From Sphingomonas qomolangmaensis (GTDB lineage Bacteria; Pseudomonadota; Alphaproteobacteria; Sphingomonadales; Sphingomonadaceae), in the NCBI RefSeq assembly GCF_024496245.1, contig NZ_CP101740.1:372001-436000 (forward strand): DNA of 64,000 bases. The letters are read 5' to 3'. The notes beneath the pieces are model-generated. The model did not search any database. It was not told the origin of the DNA and worked only from the letters and a program-made list of their open reading frames with translations. The translations under genes and the position numbers were made by a program. Shown piece by piece: positions 8,655 to 17,479 of this stretch (positions within the stretch are counted from its first letter, which is position 1; each line of letters begins with the position of its first letter).

Positions 8655-9415
8655 CGCTCGGTGCCTTGCAGGCCGATCGCGGTGAGCCGGCCCGATCCAT
8701 AGGCACCGGTGTCGATTCCGATCCGCCAGCGCCGCTCGTCGACGGCTTCGGTCACGGTATGACCGTGCACCACCACATGGCTGAGGCTACCGCGATGGCT
8801 CAGAAAGGGTTCGCGAATCCAGAACAGGTCCGATGTCCGCTGCTCGTCGAGCGGCACGTCGGGGCGGATGCCGGCATGGACGAACAGATAGTCGCCGAAC
8901 ACCAGCATCGTCTCGAACCCCTCGATGAACGCGCGATGCTCGTCGGAGACCAGCGTCGGCAGATGCGCTTCGAGATCGTCCCAGGTCGCTTCGTCGAACT
9001 GGGCGGGGGACATGCCGTAGCTCTGCATCGTCTCGCGCCCGCCGGCGCGTGCGAACACCTTGAGCGCATCGCGTTCGCCCGCCAGCGCGCCGAGGAACAA
9101 TTCCTCGTGATTGCCCGTCAGGAAACGCGGCGTTGCCCAGTCGAGCGACAAGGTGCGCAGCTTTTCGATCACACCCGCCGAATCGGGACCGCGATCCATC
9201 AGGTCGCCCAGGAAGATCAGATGCGTCTCGGCGGCAGGACGCCCGGCATTGTCGTGCTCGATCTTGGCGAGCAACGTTTCGGTCTCGGCCAGACAGCCAT
9301 GGATGTCGCCGATCGCGTAGACGCGCTGGCCTTCGGGGATCCGGCTTTGCTTGGGCTTGGTCTTGCGAAAAATGCGCTGGATCATCTCGGTCTTGCTGTA
9401 AGGAGTCGGCCCCAA
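8630..9415 (-). CDS. Metallophosphoesterase, serine/threonine protein phosphatase-like
   Basis: A 261-residue PPP-type metallophosphatase. The three metal-binding motifs are in order: YAIGDIHGC (about residues 33-41), FLGDLMDRGPDS (about 69-80) and TGNHEE (about 101-106), with later His residues in LFVHAGIRPD and VVHGHTV. This resembles bacterial PrpA-like or diadenosine tetraphosphatase-type enzymes; the substrate cannot be settled from sequence. A shorter start at the next Met (9385) is possible. Confidence 0.85.
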   Translation of the reverse strand: MGPTPYSKTEMIQRIFRKTKPKQSRIPEGQRVYAIGDIHGCLAETETLLAKIEHDNAGRPAAETHLIFLGDLMDRGPDSAGVIEKLRTLSLDWATPRFLTGNHEELFLGALAGERDALKVFARAGGRETMQSYGMSPAQFDEATWDDLEAHLPTLVSDEHRAFIEGFETMLVFGDYLFVHAGIRPDVPLDEQRTSDLFWIREPFLSHRGSLSHVVVHGHTVTEAVDERRWRIGIDTGAYGSGRLTAIGLQGTERWFLSTLD

Positions 9416-9446
9416 ACGGATGTCGGGGCATAAAGTGCCGCGACCG

Positions 9447-10211
9447 CTATGTCACCGCACAAGCGGGGCAGCCTGGGTCTTTGGGCAACGTCAGCGTTCG
9501 GAACCGCATCGACAAGGCGTCGGCGAGCAATAGCTTGCCCGCCATGTCGTCGCCGAAGGGCACGATCGTCCGGATCACCTCGATCGCGGCGAGGCTGCCG
9601 ATCGTCCCGGTCATCGCGCCGAGCACGCCCTGATCGGCGCAGCTGATGTCGGCGCGGTCGGGGTCGCTGCCGACGAAACAGCGATAGCAGGGGCGATCGG
9701 GCTCCCAGCCGCGATACACCGCCAGCTGCCCCTCGAACGCGCCGATCGCCGCCGATACCAGCGGGATTCGCAGCTGGAGCGCGGTATCGGCGACCGCAAG
9801 CCGGGTGGCGAAATTGTCGCTGCCGTCGAGCACGCAGTCGGCGCCGCCGAGCAGATCGGCGGCGTTGGCGGCATCGATCCGGACCGCGCGCGGCGCCGGG
9901 GTCACATCGGGGTTCAGCCGGCGCAGCGCCGCTGCCGCGGCTTCGACCTTTAGCCGCCCGATATCGTCGGTGCCGAACAACGTCTGGCGCTGGAGGTTCG
10001 ATCGGTCGACGCGATCGTCGTCGATGATCGTCAGCCGCCCGATCCCGGCGGCGGCGAGATATTGCAGCGCGGGCGAACCGATACCGCCGGCGCCGATCAC
10101 CACCACATGCGCCGCCAGCAGCCGAATCTGTCCGCCGCCGCCGATCTCGCGCAGGATGATGTGGCGCGCGTAGCGATCGAGTTGCTGGTCGGTAAGCGTC
10201 AGATCGGCCAT
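9447..10211 (-). CDS. ThiF/MoeB/HesA-family sulfur-carrier adenylyltransferase
   Basis: A 254-residue E1-like enzyme that adenylates the C-terminus of a small sulfur-carrier protein for thiamin or molybdopterin synthesis. Visible are the N-terminal YARHIILREIGG, the ATP-binding GAGGIGSPALQYLAAAGIG, IIDDDRVDRSNLQRQ, the ISCADQGVLG region with a candidate catalytic Cys, and the zinc-binding pairs CYRC and CPAC. The start at 10211 overlaps the previous gene by 13 bases. MoeB versus ThiF function cannot be assigned here because no partner gene is nearby. Confidence 0.85.
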   Translation of the reverse strand: MADLTLTDQQLDRYARHIILREIGGGGQIRLLAAHVVVIGAGGIGSPALQYLAAAGIGRLTIIDDDRVDRSNLQRQTLFGTDDIGRLKVEAAAAALRRLNPDVTPAPRAVRIDAANAADLLGGADCVLDGSDNFATRLAVADTALQLRIPLVSAAIGAFEGQLAVYRGWEPDRPCYRCFVGSDPDRADISCADQGVLGAMTGTIGSLAAIEVIRTIVPFGDDMAGKLLLADALSMRFRTLTLPKDPGCPACAVT

Positions 10212-10603
10212 TCGAAGGTCATGGTGGCACGGTACCAGCGCGGTGCGGCGGTCACCCGCGCGGGCAGGTTGTTGCGCGCGAAGCCTAGCACCAGCCCCGC
10301 AGCATATTGCTCGACCGTCGGGCAGTCGATCGCGCGCGGGATCGTCACCCGCGCGCCGAATTCGGGGGTTACCAGCACCGCGATGTCGACCTGCATCGCC
10401 TGCCGAGTCGCGCCGAACAAATTGGGCTTGCAGCGGCCGGCCTTCACTTCGCCGACGACAAAGGCGGTGATCTGCGGGCTGATCGTCGGCGGCTCGCGAT
10501 AGGACAACGCCGGCAGCTCCTCCCACGCGATCGTCTGGCCGGGCCGCGAGGGCAGCGGCAGCGCCGGCGGGATCGCCTGCGCCAGGAGCAGCGCCCACAG
10601 CAT
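10199..10603 (-). CDS. Hypothetical exported protein
   Basis: A 134-residue protein not recognised as a named family. The first 16 or so residues form a short signal-like hydrophobic segment. The rest looks like a small beta-rich periplasmic domain with two Cys residues (AGRCKPN and RAIDCPTVEQY). The ending (ARNNLPARV ... WYRATMTFEWP) faintly recalls TonB-like C-terminal domains. It begins at the dut stop codon and overlaps the ThiF-like gene, so it sits inside the leftward operon. Confidence 0.55.
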   Translation of the reverse strand: MLWALLLAQAIPPALPLPSRPGQTIAWEELPALSYREPPTISPQITAFVVGEVKAGRCKPNLFGATRQAMQVDIAVLVTPEFGARVTIPRAIDCPTVEQYAAGLVLGFARNNLPARVTAAPRWYRATMTFEWPI

Positions 10604-11055
10604 CAGCGCCCCGTCGACCCGAAGCCGCCGGCGCCGCGTGCGGTCTCGTCGAGCGTCTCGACCTCGGCGACGGTGGCGGCCTGCACGGCCGCGGGCACCA
10701 GCTGCGCGATCCGCTCGCCGCGAACGACCTCGAACGCCTCGGTGCCCAGATTGGCAAGGATCACCTTCACCTCGCCGCGATAGTCGCTGTCGATCGTCCC
10801 CGGCGTGTTGAGGCAGGTGATGCCGTGCTTGAGCGCTAGCCCCGAGCGCGGACGGACCTGCACCTCATACCCCTCAGGGATCGCGATTCCGAAGCCGGTC
10901 GCCACCGCATGCCGCGCGCCCGGCGCGAGCATGACCGTCTCGGCCGCGACGATGTCCATCCCCGCAGCGCCCTGCGTCGCATAGGCCGGCAGCGGCAGGC
11001 CCTGGCCGTGCGGCAGGCGCTTGAGCGCGATACGGATCGGGGGAAGGGCGGTCAT
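10603..11055 (-). CDS. dut: Deoxyuridine 5'-triphosphate nucleotidohydrolase
   Basis: A 150-residue trimeric dUTPase that hydrolyses dUTP to dUMP and pyrophosphate. The five family motifs are all present: [40 protein letters not shown] and the C-terminal [10 protein letters not shown], which closes over the active site. Length is normal. It follows coaBC and the lipoprotein gene in a run of overlapping leftward genes (4-base overlap upstream). The coaBC-dut linkage is common in proteobacteria. Confidence 0.95.
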   Translation of the reverse strand: MTALPPIRIALKRLPHGQGLPLPAYATQGAAGMDIVAAETVMLAPGARHAVATGFGIAIPEGYEVQVRPRSGLALKHGITCLNTPGTIDSDYRGEVKVILANLGTEAFEVVRGERIAQLVPAAVQAATVAEVETLDETARGAGGFGSTGR

Positions 11056-11864
11056 CGGGTCGCTACCTGGCTTGGCACCGGTCGCGCGAGGCGGGCAAGC
11101 GCCTGCAGCGTCTCGGTATCGTTCAAAATGTCGTGGCCGCGCCCCGGCAGCCGGCGAAAGTCGATCGCGATCCCGCGCAGCGCCAGCGCCTCGGCATAGG
11201 TGCCCGCGATCCGCGGCGGGGTGATCCGGTCATTCTCCCCCACCATGATCGCGGTACGCGTCGTCACCGCGATCCCGCCGACGGTCTGCAGCGGATCGAG
11301 GCTCTCGACCGGGCGGTTGAACCCCTTGCCGGGCCTGGCTTTCGCCATCATCGCGCGCCATTCGGGCAGGGTGCAGGGGCAGCCGACGAGCAGCATCCCG
11401 TCGACGAGCCTGGGCCGGGTGCCCGCAAGGTTGGCGACCAGCGCCGCGCCGCCGCCGTCGCCGACCAAAATGGTGCGCGCGCGCGGATAACGCTGGCGGT
11501 GCGCGGCGACGGTTTCGCCGAGCAGCCGGACGATCTCGGCGGTATAGGCATCGCCATTGCCCGCGCCGCGCAGCCCGGGCGACACAATCCCGCCGGTGCT
11601 GCCATAGCCGGGACGCAGCAGCGCGACGACCGCGGCATCGGGGATCGCCGCCGCCGCCCGCTCGGCGAACCCGGCATGCGACGGCGCGGTGTCGGTATCG
11701 TCATGGACGACGATCACCAGCGTCTCGACCTTGGCGGGCTTGACGCTGCCGAAGGTCGTGCCCGCAAGCGGCGGTTCGAGCATCGCGGCGCGCGGCGTGG
11801 CGGCGCAACCGGCTAGCAGCAGCACGGGGGTGAGCAAGGCGGGGAGCAGGCTAGAGCAGCGCAT
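11052..11864 (-). CDS. Alpha/beta-hydrolase-like lipoprotein lacking the nucleophile serine
   Basis: A 270-residue protein with a lipoprotein signal (hydrophobic stretch ending LLLAGC, Cys at about residue 20). The body has an alpha/beta-hydrolase layout: [13 protein letters not shown], then [15 protein letters not shown] where the nucleophile elbow G-x-S-x-G is expected, an acid candidate in [10 protein letters not shown] and a His in [11 protein letters not shown]. The elbow reads G-D-G-G-G, so the serine is replaced by glycine. It may be non-catalytic or use another residue. It overlaps coaBC (14 bases) and dut (4 bases), hence part of that operon. Confidence 0.7.
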   Translation of the reverse strand: MRCSSLLPALLTPVLLLAGCAATPRAAMLEPPLAGTTFGSVKPAKVETLVIVVHDDTDTAPSHAGFAERAAAAIPDAAVVALLRPGYGSTGGIVSPGLRGAGNGDAYTAEIVRLLGETVAAHRQRYPRARTILVGDGGGAALVANLAGTRPRLVDGMLLVGCPCTLPEWRAMMAKARPGKGFNRPVESLDPLQTVGGIAVTTRTAIMVGENDRITPPRIAGTYAEALALRGIAIDFRRLPGRGHDILNDTETLQALARLARPVPSQVATR

Positions 11865-13077
11865 CGGCGATCCTGTCGGCTAGCCGCGCTGCAACGGTGG
11901 CCTTTGGCAGGCGCTCCCATTGCTCGACGCCGAGCGCGGTCACGAGGTGGACGGTATTGGCGTCGCCGCCCATCACGTCGCCCGATACGTCGTTGGCGAC
12001 GATCCAGTCGGCATGTTTGGCGGTGCGCTTGGCGGCGGCGTGGCCGAGGACATTCTCGGTCTCGGCGGCAAAGCCGATCAGCAGGCGCGGGCGGTCGGGG
12101 CTCGCCCCCAGCGTTGCGAGAATATCCGGATTGGGAACGAGCGCGAGCGCGGGCTGCATCGTGCCCTTTTTGAGCTTCTGGTCCGCGGTCGCCTCGACCC
12201 GCCAGTCGGCGACTGCGGCGACCATCACCGCGGCGTCGGCGGGGAGCGCGGCGGCGACCGCATCGGCCATTTCGCGCGCGGTCTCGACATCGACGCGATC
12301 GACCGCGGCAGGGGTGGGGAGGGTCACCGGCCCCGCCACCAGCGTCACCCGCGCGCCGCGCTCGGCCAGCGCCTGCGCGATCGCGAAGCCCTGGCGGCCC
12401 GACGAACGGTTGGCGATGTAGCGGACGGGGTCGATCGGCTCATGCGTCGGGCCGGCGGTAACGAGAACGTGTTTGCCCGCGAGCGAGCGCGCGCGCTGTT
12501 CCACCGTTCGTGCTGAGCTTGTCGAAGCATCGTCCTTCGTCTCGCCGAAGAGTGCGCGCTGTATCGCCGCCAGGATCACCGCCGGCTCGGGCAACCGCCC
12601 CGGACCGAACTCGCCGCACGCCATCGCGCCTTCGTCGGGCTCGATCACGCCCACGCCGTCGGCGCGCAACTGCGCGACGTTACGGATCGTCGCGGCATGC
12701 TGCCACATCCGCACGTTCATCGCGGGCGCGGCGAGCACCGGCTTGTCGGTCGCCAGCAGCAAGGTCGTCGCCAGATCGTCGGCGATCCCCGCTGCCATCC
12801 GTGCCAGCAGGTCGGCGGTAGCGGGGACGACAACGACCAGATCGGCTTCGCGGCTGAGCTGGATATGCCCCATCTCGGCCTCGTCCTTCAGATCCCACAG
12901 GCTGGTGTGGACCGGGGCCTCGGACAAGGCCGCGAGCGTCATCGGGGTGACGAACTGCGCGCCGCCGTCGGTGAGGACGCAGCGCACGCCGATCCCGGCC
13001 TTGCGCGCGAGCCGGATCAGCTCGCAGGCCTTGTACGCGGCAATGCCGCCGCCGACGATCAGCAGGATGCGCTTCAT
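11851..13077 (-). CDS. coaBC: Bifunctional phosphopantothenoylcysteine decarboxylase / phosphopantothenate-cysteine ligase
   Basis: A 408-residue CoA-biosynthesis enzyme. The N-terminal CoaC flavoprotein domain (about 1-180) shows VGGGIAAYKACELIR, PAMNVRMWQH with the active-site His/Asn region, and GVIEPDEGAMACGEFGPGRL with the catalytic Cys. The C-terminal CoaB domain (about 198-408) shows LVTAGPTHEPIDPVRYIANR. Between them the linker contains residues (STSSART, VEQRARS) encoded by an inserted CTGAGCTTGTCGAAG-type repeat, kept in frame. The start at 13077 overlaps the stop of the upstream membrane-protein gene (ATGA). Confidence 0.94.
   Translation of the reverse strand: MKRILLIVGGGIAAYKACELIRLARKAGIGVRCVLTDGGAQFVTPMTLAALSEAPVHTSLWDLKDEAEMGHIQLSREADLVVVVPATADLLARMAAGIADDLATTLLLATDKPVLAAPAMNVRMWQHAATIRNVAQLRADGVGVIEPDEGAMACGEFGPGRLPEPAVILAAIQRALFGETKDDASTSSARTVEQRARSLAGKHVLVTAGPTHEPIDPVRYIANRSSGRQGFAIAQALAERGARVTLVAGPVTLPTPAAVDRVDVETAREMADAVAAALPADAAVMVAAVADWRVEATADQKLKKGTMQPALALVPNPDILATLGASPDRPRLLIGFAAETENVLGHAAAKRTAKHADWIVANDVSGDVMGGDANTVHLVTALGVEQWERLPKATVAARLADRIADALL
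12504..12527. repeat. CTGAGCTTGTCGAAG-type repeat inside coaBC
   Basis: The 24-base element contains CTGAGCTTGTCGAAG (12511-12525), the core of a short interspersed repeat that occurs widely in sphingomonad-type genomes. It lies within the inter-domain linker of coaBC and keeps the reading frame. Two further copies, inverted relative to each other, lie inside ccmF at 32765-32789 and 32832-32856. Confidence 0.7.
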
Positions 13078-14189
13078 CGCACGATCCTCTGCACCCGCAC
13101 GCGCCGCCTGTCGAGCGCGGCGACGCCCAGGTCGCGCAGGCTGTCGGGCACGAACACCAGTCCGACGAGCAGCAACGGCGCCGCCATCACTCCCCAATAA
13201 AAGGTATCGAGCCGGCCGAAGGTGGCGATCACCACCGCATAGCCCGCCAACGTCGCGGCGACGCGAAGCCCCAGCGGGTCGCGCCAGCCGAGCCAGCCGA
13301 ACAGCGCGAGCGCGACCAGCGGCGCTGCGATCGACAACGGTATCGCTTGCAGCGCGGTGGCGAGCGTGATCGACCGGACGAACAGCCCGAATCCATGGAG
13401 CCCCGACCATCCCCCCGATGCGGGATCGAACGGGGTGGTTATCCCGGCGACCGCGATCGCGTGGAAGGTGAGCGCCACGCCGAACAGCCCGATCGCCGCG
13501 CCCCAGCCCAGCGCCTCGCGCCGTTCGCCCTCGGTCCAGGCGAACACCGCCATGACGACCAGATAGACCAAAGCGGTTTCGCGGATCAGCACCGCCATCA
13601 GCCCGATCGCGGCGGCGCTCACCCAGCTCCCGGGGCGCCGCAGCCCCAGCGACAGCGCGATCAGCGGTGCCGCCCAGAATTCGTGGAATGCCCATAGGCT
13701 GGTCTGGACGAAGGCGATGAGCCCGCCCGCGAGCATCACCGCGGCGACCAGCAACGCCGGCGCGCTCCCCAAGGCTTCGGCGCGCAGGCGGTTGAGCCAG
13801 ACCACGCCCGCGGCGGCGGCGATCGCGATCATCAGCGACCCGGCCAGGAAGGGCGGCAGGCTCGCCTGCACCACCGCGAGCGTGGGCAGGCGGAAGGTGA
13901 CGAACGGGCGGAGCGGATAATTGCCAGAACGCAGCAAATCGGCGGCGACGCTGTAATAATCGCCGCCGGCGTGCAGCCCCGACACGATGCTTTCGTACAG
14001 CAGCAGGTCGCCATCGCCCGCCGCCGCATTGCTCGCGCCTCCGCTGGCGATCAGCGGCGGCAGGAACAGCGCCTGGAACGACAGCAGCACCAGCAGCAGC
14101 GCCAATGCCAGCAGCAGCCGCGCCTGTGTCTTGCCGAGCCCCGCGAACCGGCTGGGCGCGCGCAGCCACAACGGCGGCTTGTGCCTCAT
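13074..14189 (-). CDS. Polytopic membrane protein of unknown function
   Basis: A 371-residue protein with about nine or ten hydrophobic helices starting near residue 25. A periplasmic-looking segment after the first helix (GDGDLLLYESIVSGLHAGGDYY) recalls GT-C-fold or mannosyltransferase-like membrane proteins found in sphingomonads. No firm family motif could be read, so a glycosyltransferase role is only a possibility. The start overlaps the ubiB stop by 4 bases and its stop overlaps the coaBC start, placing it in the ubiE-ubiB-coaBC-dut run. Confidence 0.6.
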   Translation of the reverse strand: MRHKPPLWLRAPSRFAGLGKTQARLLLALALLLVLLSFQALFLPPLIASGGASNAAAGDGDLLLYESIVSGLHAGGDYYSVAADLLRSGNYPLRPFVTFRLPTLAVVQASLPPFLAGSLMIAIAAAAGVVWLNRLRAEALGSAPALLVAAVMLAGGLIAFVQTSLWAFHEFWAAPLIALSLGLRRPGSWVSAAAIGLMAVLIRETALVYLVVMAVFAWTEGERREALGWGAAIGLFGVALTFHAIAVAGITTPFDPASGGWSGLHGFGLFVRSITLATALQAIPLSIAAPLVALALFGWLGWRDPLGLRVAATLAGYAVVIATFGRLDTFYWGVMAAPLLLVGLVFVPDSLRDLGVAALDRRRVRVQRIVR

Positions 14190-15718
14190 CCGATCGCGAA
14201 CATCGCGCCCGCGCCCAGCGCGAGCCCTGCGGCGGCCACCAGCACATAGCGCCAGCCGCCGCCGACGCGGACGATCTGGATGTCGCGCAGCGGCGGGGCA
14301 GGCGGCGCGCCGCCCGGCGCGGGATAGCGAAGCTCGATGTTGCGGATGAGATCGGGCAGCCGCGCGAAGGTCTTGAGGTCGAGCATCAGCCGGTCGGCGA
14401 GCGCCGCCTCGGGCCCCAATTCGGTGCGGATCCATTCGCCGATGAAGGGCGCGCCGACGTCCCACAGGTTGACGTCGGGATCGAGGCTGGTCGCGACGCC
14501 CTCGACCATCACCATCGTCTTTTGCAGCAGCAGCAGATGCGGCTGGGTCTGCATGTCGAATTCGCGGGTGATGTTGAACAGGCTGTCGAGCATCATGCCG
14601 ACCGACATGTCCTTGGTCGCCACCCCGCGCACCGGCTCGCCGACCGCACGCAAGGCGGTCGCGAACTCGGCCATATTGTGATGCGCGGGGACGTATCCCG
14701 CCTCGAAATGGATCTCGGCGACGCGCGTGTAGTTGCCGGTGATCAGACCGTACAGGATCTCGGCGAGCCAGACGCGCGCGCGCCGGTCGATCCGCCCCAT
14801 GATGCCGAAATCGATCGCGGCGATCCGGCCGTCGGCCAGCGCGAACAAATTGCCCTGGTGCATGTCGGCGTGGAAGAAGCCCTCGGCGATCGCCTGGCGC
14901 AGGAACGCCTTCACGAGCGTCTGCGACAGCGCCGACAGGTCGTGCCCGGCGGCGAGCAGCGCCTGCTTGTCCGACAGCTTGATGCCGTCGATCCATTCGA
15001 GCGTCATCACCTTGCCGGTGGTGCGCTGCCAATCGATTTCGGGCACCATGAAATCGGGCTGCGCCTGCATGTTGTTCTTGAGCTCGGAGGCCGAGGCCGC
15101 CTCGCGCCGCAGGTCGAGCTCGCGCAGCGTCCAGCGCTTGAACTGGTCGATCGTCAGCCGCGGGCGAAGCCTGGCGAGCTCGCCGCCCATCTGCTCGATC
15201 TGCGCCGCCGCCCATTCATAGGTTTCGATCGCGCGGACGAACTCGGTCTCGACGCCGGGGCGGATGACCTTGATCGCCACGCGGCGGCCGTCGGTGGTGG
15301 TCGCGCGATGAACCTGCGCGATCGATGCGGCGCCGATCGGCGTCTCGTCGATATCGAGGAACAGCGATTCGAGCGGCTTCCCGAAGCTCGCCTTCATCGC
15401 CTCGCAGATCACCGAATAGGGCACCGGCGGCAGCGCGTCCTGCAAGCGAAGCAGGTCGTGCGCGGCGACGTCGCCGACCAGGTCGGGGCGGGTCGCGAGC
15501 GTCTGCCCCAGCTTGATCGCAGCGGGGCCGATCGCCTGGAACGCGTCGGCATAAGCCGGCACTTTGGGCACCCGCGCGCCGATCCGCGCTACCCGGCACA
15601 GCCGGCGAAGCGCCGGCGGGGTGTTGGGGTTGCGCTCGATCCCGGTCAGCGCGCCATGACGCGCCAGGATGCGACCCCATTTCAGCAGCCGCAGCAGATG
15701 GATGGCAGGCGCAGTCAA
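14186..15718 (-). CDS. ubiB: Ubiquinone biosynthesis atypical kinase UbiB
   Basis: A 510-residue ABC1/ADCK-type kinase-like protein required for ubiquinone production. It shows the family's AIKLGQTLATRPDLVG (KxGQ motif, about residues 71-86), IGAASIAQVHRA, ADMHQGNLF and AIDFGIMGRI, and a C-terminal membrane helix region (YVLVAAAGLALGAGAMFA). It follows ubiE on the same strand, separated by a pair of palindromic repeats, a common alphaproteobacterial pairing. The overlap with the next gene is 4 bases. Confidence 0.94.
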   Translation of the reverse strand: MTAPAIHLLRLLKWGRILARHGALTGIERNPNTPPALRRLCRVARIGARVPKVPAYADAFQAIGPAAIKLGQTLATRPDLVGDVAAHDLLRLQDALPPVPYSVICEAMKASFGKPLESLFLDIDETPIGAASIAQVHRATTTDGRRVAIKVIRPGVETEFVRAIETYEWAAAQIEQMGGELARLRPRLTIDQFKRWTLRELDLRREAASASELKNNMQAQPDFMVPEIDWQRTTGKVMTLEWIDGIKLSDKQALLAAGHDLSALSQTLVKAFLRQAIAEGFFHADMHQGNLFALADGRIAAIDFGIMGRIDRRARVWLAEILYGLITGNYTRVAEIHFEAGYVPAHHNMAEFATALRAVGEPVRGVATKDMSVGMMLDSLFNITREFDMQTQPHLLLLQKTMVMVEGVATSLDPDVNLWDVGAPFIGEWIRTELGPEAALADRLMLDLKTFARLPDLIRNIELRYPAPGGAPPAPPLRDIQIVRVGGGWRYVLVAAAGLALGAGAMFAIG

Positions 15719-15726
15719 CGGAAATC

Positions 15727-15828
15727 CCCCTCCCGCTTGCGGGAGGGGTTAGGGGAGGGCATGTCCGCAAACGTGGAGCTTGGTGGAGCCAAATCCCCAC
15801 CCCCGGCCCCTCCCGCGAGCGGGAGGGG
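15727..15828. repeat. Pair of GC-rich palindromic repeats between ubiE and ubiB
   Basis: Two perfect 10-bp stems, CCCCTCCCGC / GCGGGAGGGG, at 15727-15748 and 15807-15828, with matching flanks (ttaggggaggg after the first, ccccacccccggc before the second) so that they face each other. The same element recurs at 31172-31267, and degenerate versions at 22295-22413 and 53690-53826. As transcribed structures they could modulate termination or mRNA stability. Confidence 0.8.
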
Positions 15829-15845
15829 GGATGATGCGAACCCCA

Positions 15846-16577
15846 TCAAATCTTCCAGCCGCTGTGGATCGCCACCAGCCCGCCCAGCATCGGCTCGACC
15901 TTGGTCTGGACGAAGCCCGCTTCGCCGATCATTGCCTCGAAGCGCGCCATGTCGGGAAAGCGGCGGATCGATTCGATCAGGTAGCGATAGCTGTCCTCGT
16001 CATTGGCGATCAGCTTGCCGAGCTTTGGCACCAGCCGGTGCGAATAGGCGTCGTACACCTCGGCAAAGCCCGGCCACAACGTCGTCGAGAATTCGAGGCA
16101 ATAGAAGCGCCCGCCGCGCTTGAGCACGCGGTGCGCCTCGCGCAATGCCTTGGGGATGTCGGTCACGTTGCGGATGCCGAAGGCGATCGTATAGGCGTCG
16201 AAGAAGCGATCGGGGAAGCGCAGCGTCTCGGCATTCGCCTCGGTCCACACCAAGCCCGAAATGTCGCGCTTGGCGGCGCGCGCGATGCCGACGTCGAGCA
16301 TCGCCGGGTTGATGTCGGCAACCGTGATCGCCGCATCCGATTCGACCATGCGAAAGGCGATGTCGCCGGTGCCGCCCGCCATGTCGAGGATCGTCTCGCC
16401 CGCGCGCGGCTTCACGCGGCGGACGAACACGTCCTTCCACACGCGATGCATGCCCGCCGACATGGCGTCGTTCATCGCGTCATATTTGCCGGCGACATTG
16501 GTGAAGACCTCGCCGACGCGGGCGGTCTTGGCGGTCGCTGCGATTTCTTCGTAGCCGAAGGAGACGGTGTCGGTCAT
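15846..16577 (-). CDS. ubiE: Ubiquinone/menaquinone biosynthesis C-methyltransferase
   Basis: A 243-residue SAM-dependent methyltransferase of the UbiE family, acting on the benzoquinol ring. Visible motifs are VAGKYDAMNDAMSAGMHRVW at the N-terminus, DMAGGTGDIAFR for SAM binding, FGIRNVTDIPKALREAHRVL and YLIESIRRFPD. The ATG at 16577 is chosen because the family's conserved N-terminus begins just after it. It diverges from mutM across an 89-base gap that must hold both promoters. Confidence 0.95.
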   Translation of the reverse strand: MTDTVSFGYEEIAATAKTARVGEVFTNVAGKYDAMNDAMSAGMHRVWKDVFVRRVKPRAGETILDMAGGTGDIAFRMVESDAAITVADINPAMLDVGIARAAKRDISGLVWTEANAETLRFPDRFFDAYTIAFGIRNVTDIPKALREAHRVLKRGGRFYCLEFSTTLWPGFAEVYDAYSHRLVPKLGKLIANDEDSYRYLIESIRRFPDMARFEAMIGEAGFVQTKVEPMLGGLVAIHSGWKI

Positions 16578-16666
16578 GCCCGTCCAAATGGCGGTTTGCG
16601 ACTGTCCTGCCAAGCCCAATGGCGACACTTGTGGCGGCGCGCCCGCGCGCCTAGCTCAAAGCCGGT

Positions 16667-17479
16667 ATGCCAGAGCTTCCCGAAGTCGAGACCACGGTGC
16701 GTGGGCTGCGCCCCGTGCTCGAGGGGCGGCGGATCGTCGGCGTGCGCGCCAACCGCCCCGATCTGCGCCGCGCGATGCCCGTCGATCTGGGCCAGCGGCT
16801 GACCGGCGCGCGGGTCACGTCGCTCGGGCGGCGCGCCAAATATGGCCTGATCGACACCGATCGCGGCGACACCTTCGTCTTTCACCTCGGCATGTCGGGG
16901 CGGTGGCGGGTCGATCCGAGCGAGGATTTGATCCACGACCATCTGGTGCTCGAGACCGACGAGGGCAGGCGGCTGGCGCTCAACGATCCGCGGCGCTTCG
17001 GGTCGGTCGATCTGGTACCAACCGCCGACATCGCCAAGTGGGGTCCGTTCGCCGCGCTCGGCCCCGAGCCGCTGGACGAGGATTTCACCCCCGCGCATCT
17101 GGCGGCGGCGTTCGCCGATCGGATATCGCCGGTGAAGGCGCTGCTCCTCGACCAGCGCACCGTCGCCGGCCTTGGCAACATCTATGTGTGCGAGGCGCTG
17201 CACATGGCGGGCATCGCCCCCAACCGCGCCGGCGGGCGAATCGCCACCAGGCGAATCGCGCCGTTGGTCGCGGCGATCCGCGACGTGCTGGTCGCCGCGA
17301 TCGAAGCCGGCGGCTCAACCTTGCGCGATTATGCACGCCCCGATGGCGAACTCGGCTATTTTTCCAAACAATGGCGCGTTTATGGTCGCGAGGGCGAATT
17401 ATGCGGCTGCGGCACGGTGATTCGCCGGCGTGTCGAAGGCGGGCGATCGACCTTCTTTTGTCCGCAATGCCAGCGCTAA
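16667..17479 (+). CDS. mutM: Formamidopyrimidine-DNA glycosylase
   Basis: A 270-residue base-excision repair enzyme that removes 8-oxoguanine. It starts with MPELPEVETTVRGLRP, giving the catalytic Pro-Glu after Met removal. The conserved lysine region is GRRAKYGLI; DQRTVAGLGNIYVCEAL is the helix-two-turn-helix signature; the C-terminus is GGRSTFFCPQCQR. The zinc finger reads CGCG...CPQC, that is C-x-C rather than the usual C-x2-C in the first half. A rare TTA leucine codon sits beside it. Confidence 0.95.
   Translation: MPELPEVETTVRGLRPVLEGRRIVGVRANRPDLRRAMPVDLGQRLTGARVTSLGRRAKYGLIDTDRGDTFVFHLGMSGRWRVDPSEDLIHDHLVLETDEGRRLALNDPRRFGSVDLVPTADIAKWGPFAALGPEPLDEDFTPAHLAAAFADRISPVKALLLDQRTVAGLGNIYVCEALHMAGIAPNRAGGRIATRRIAPLVAAIRDVLVAAIEAGGSTLRDYARPDGELGYFSKQWRVYGREGELCGCGTVIRRRVEGGRSTFFCPQCQR

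Noticed and set aside
13078..14247. N-terminal extension of coaBC giving a 798-codon frame
   Set aside because: The extension is the shifted frame of the upstream membrane-protein gene; CoaBC homology begins at the ATG at 13077.
15719..15845. CRISPR array or tRNA-like structures in the repeat-rich gaps
   Set aside because: Only two palindromes per gap, no regular spacer-repeat series and no cloverleaf could be drawn.
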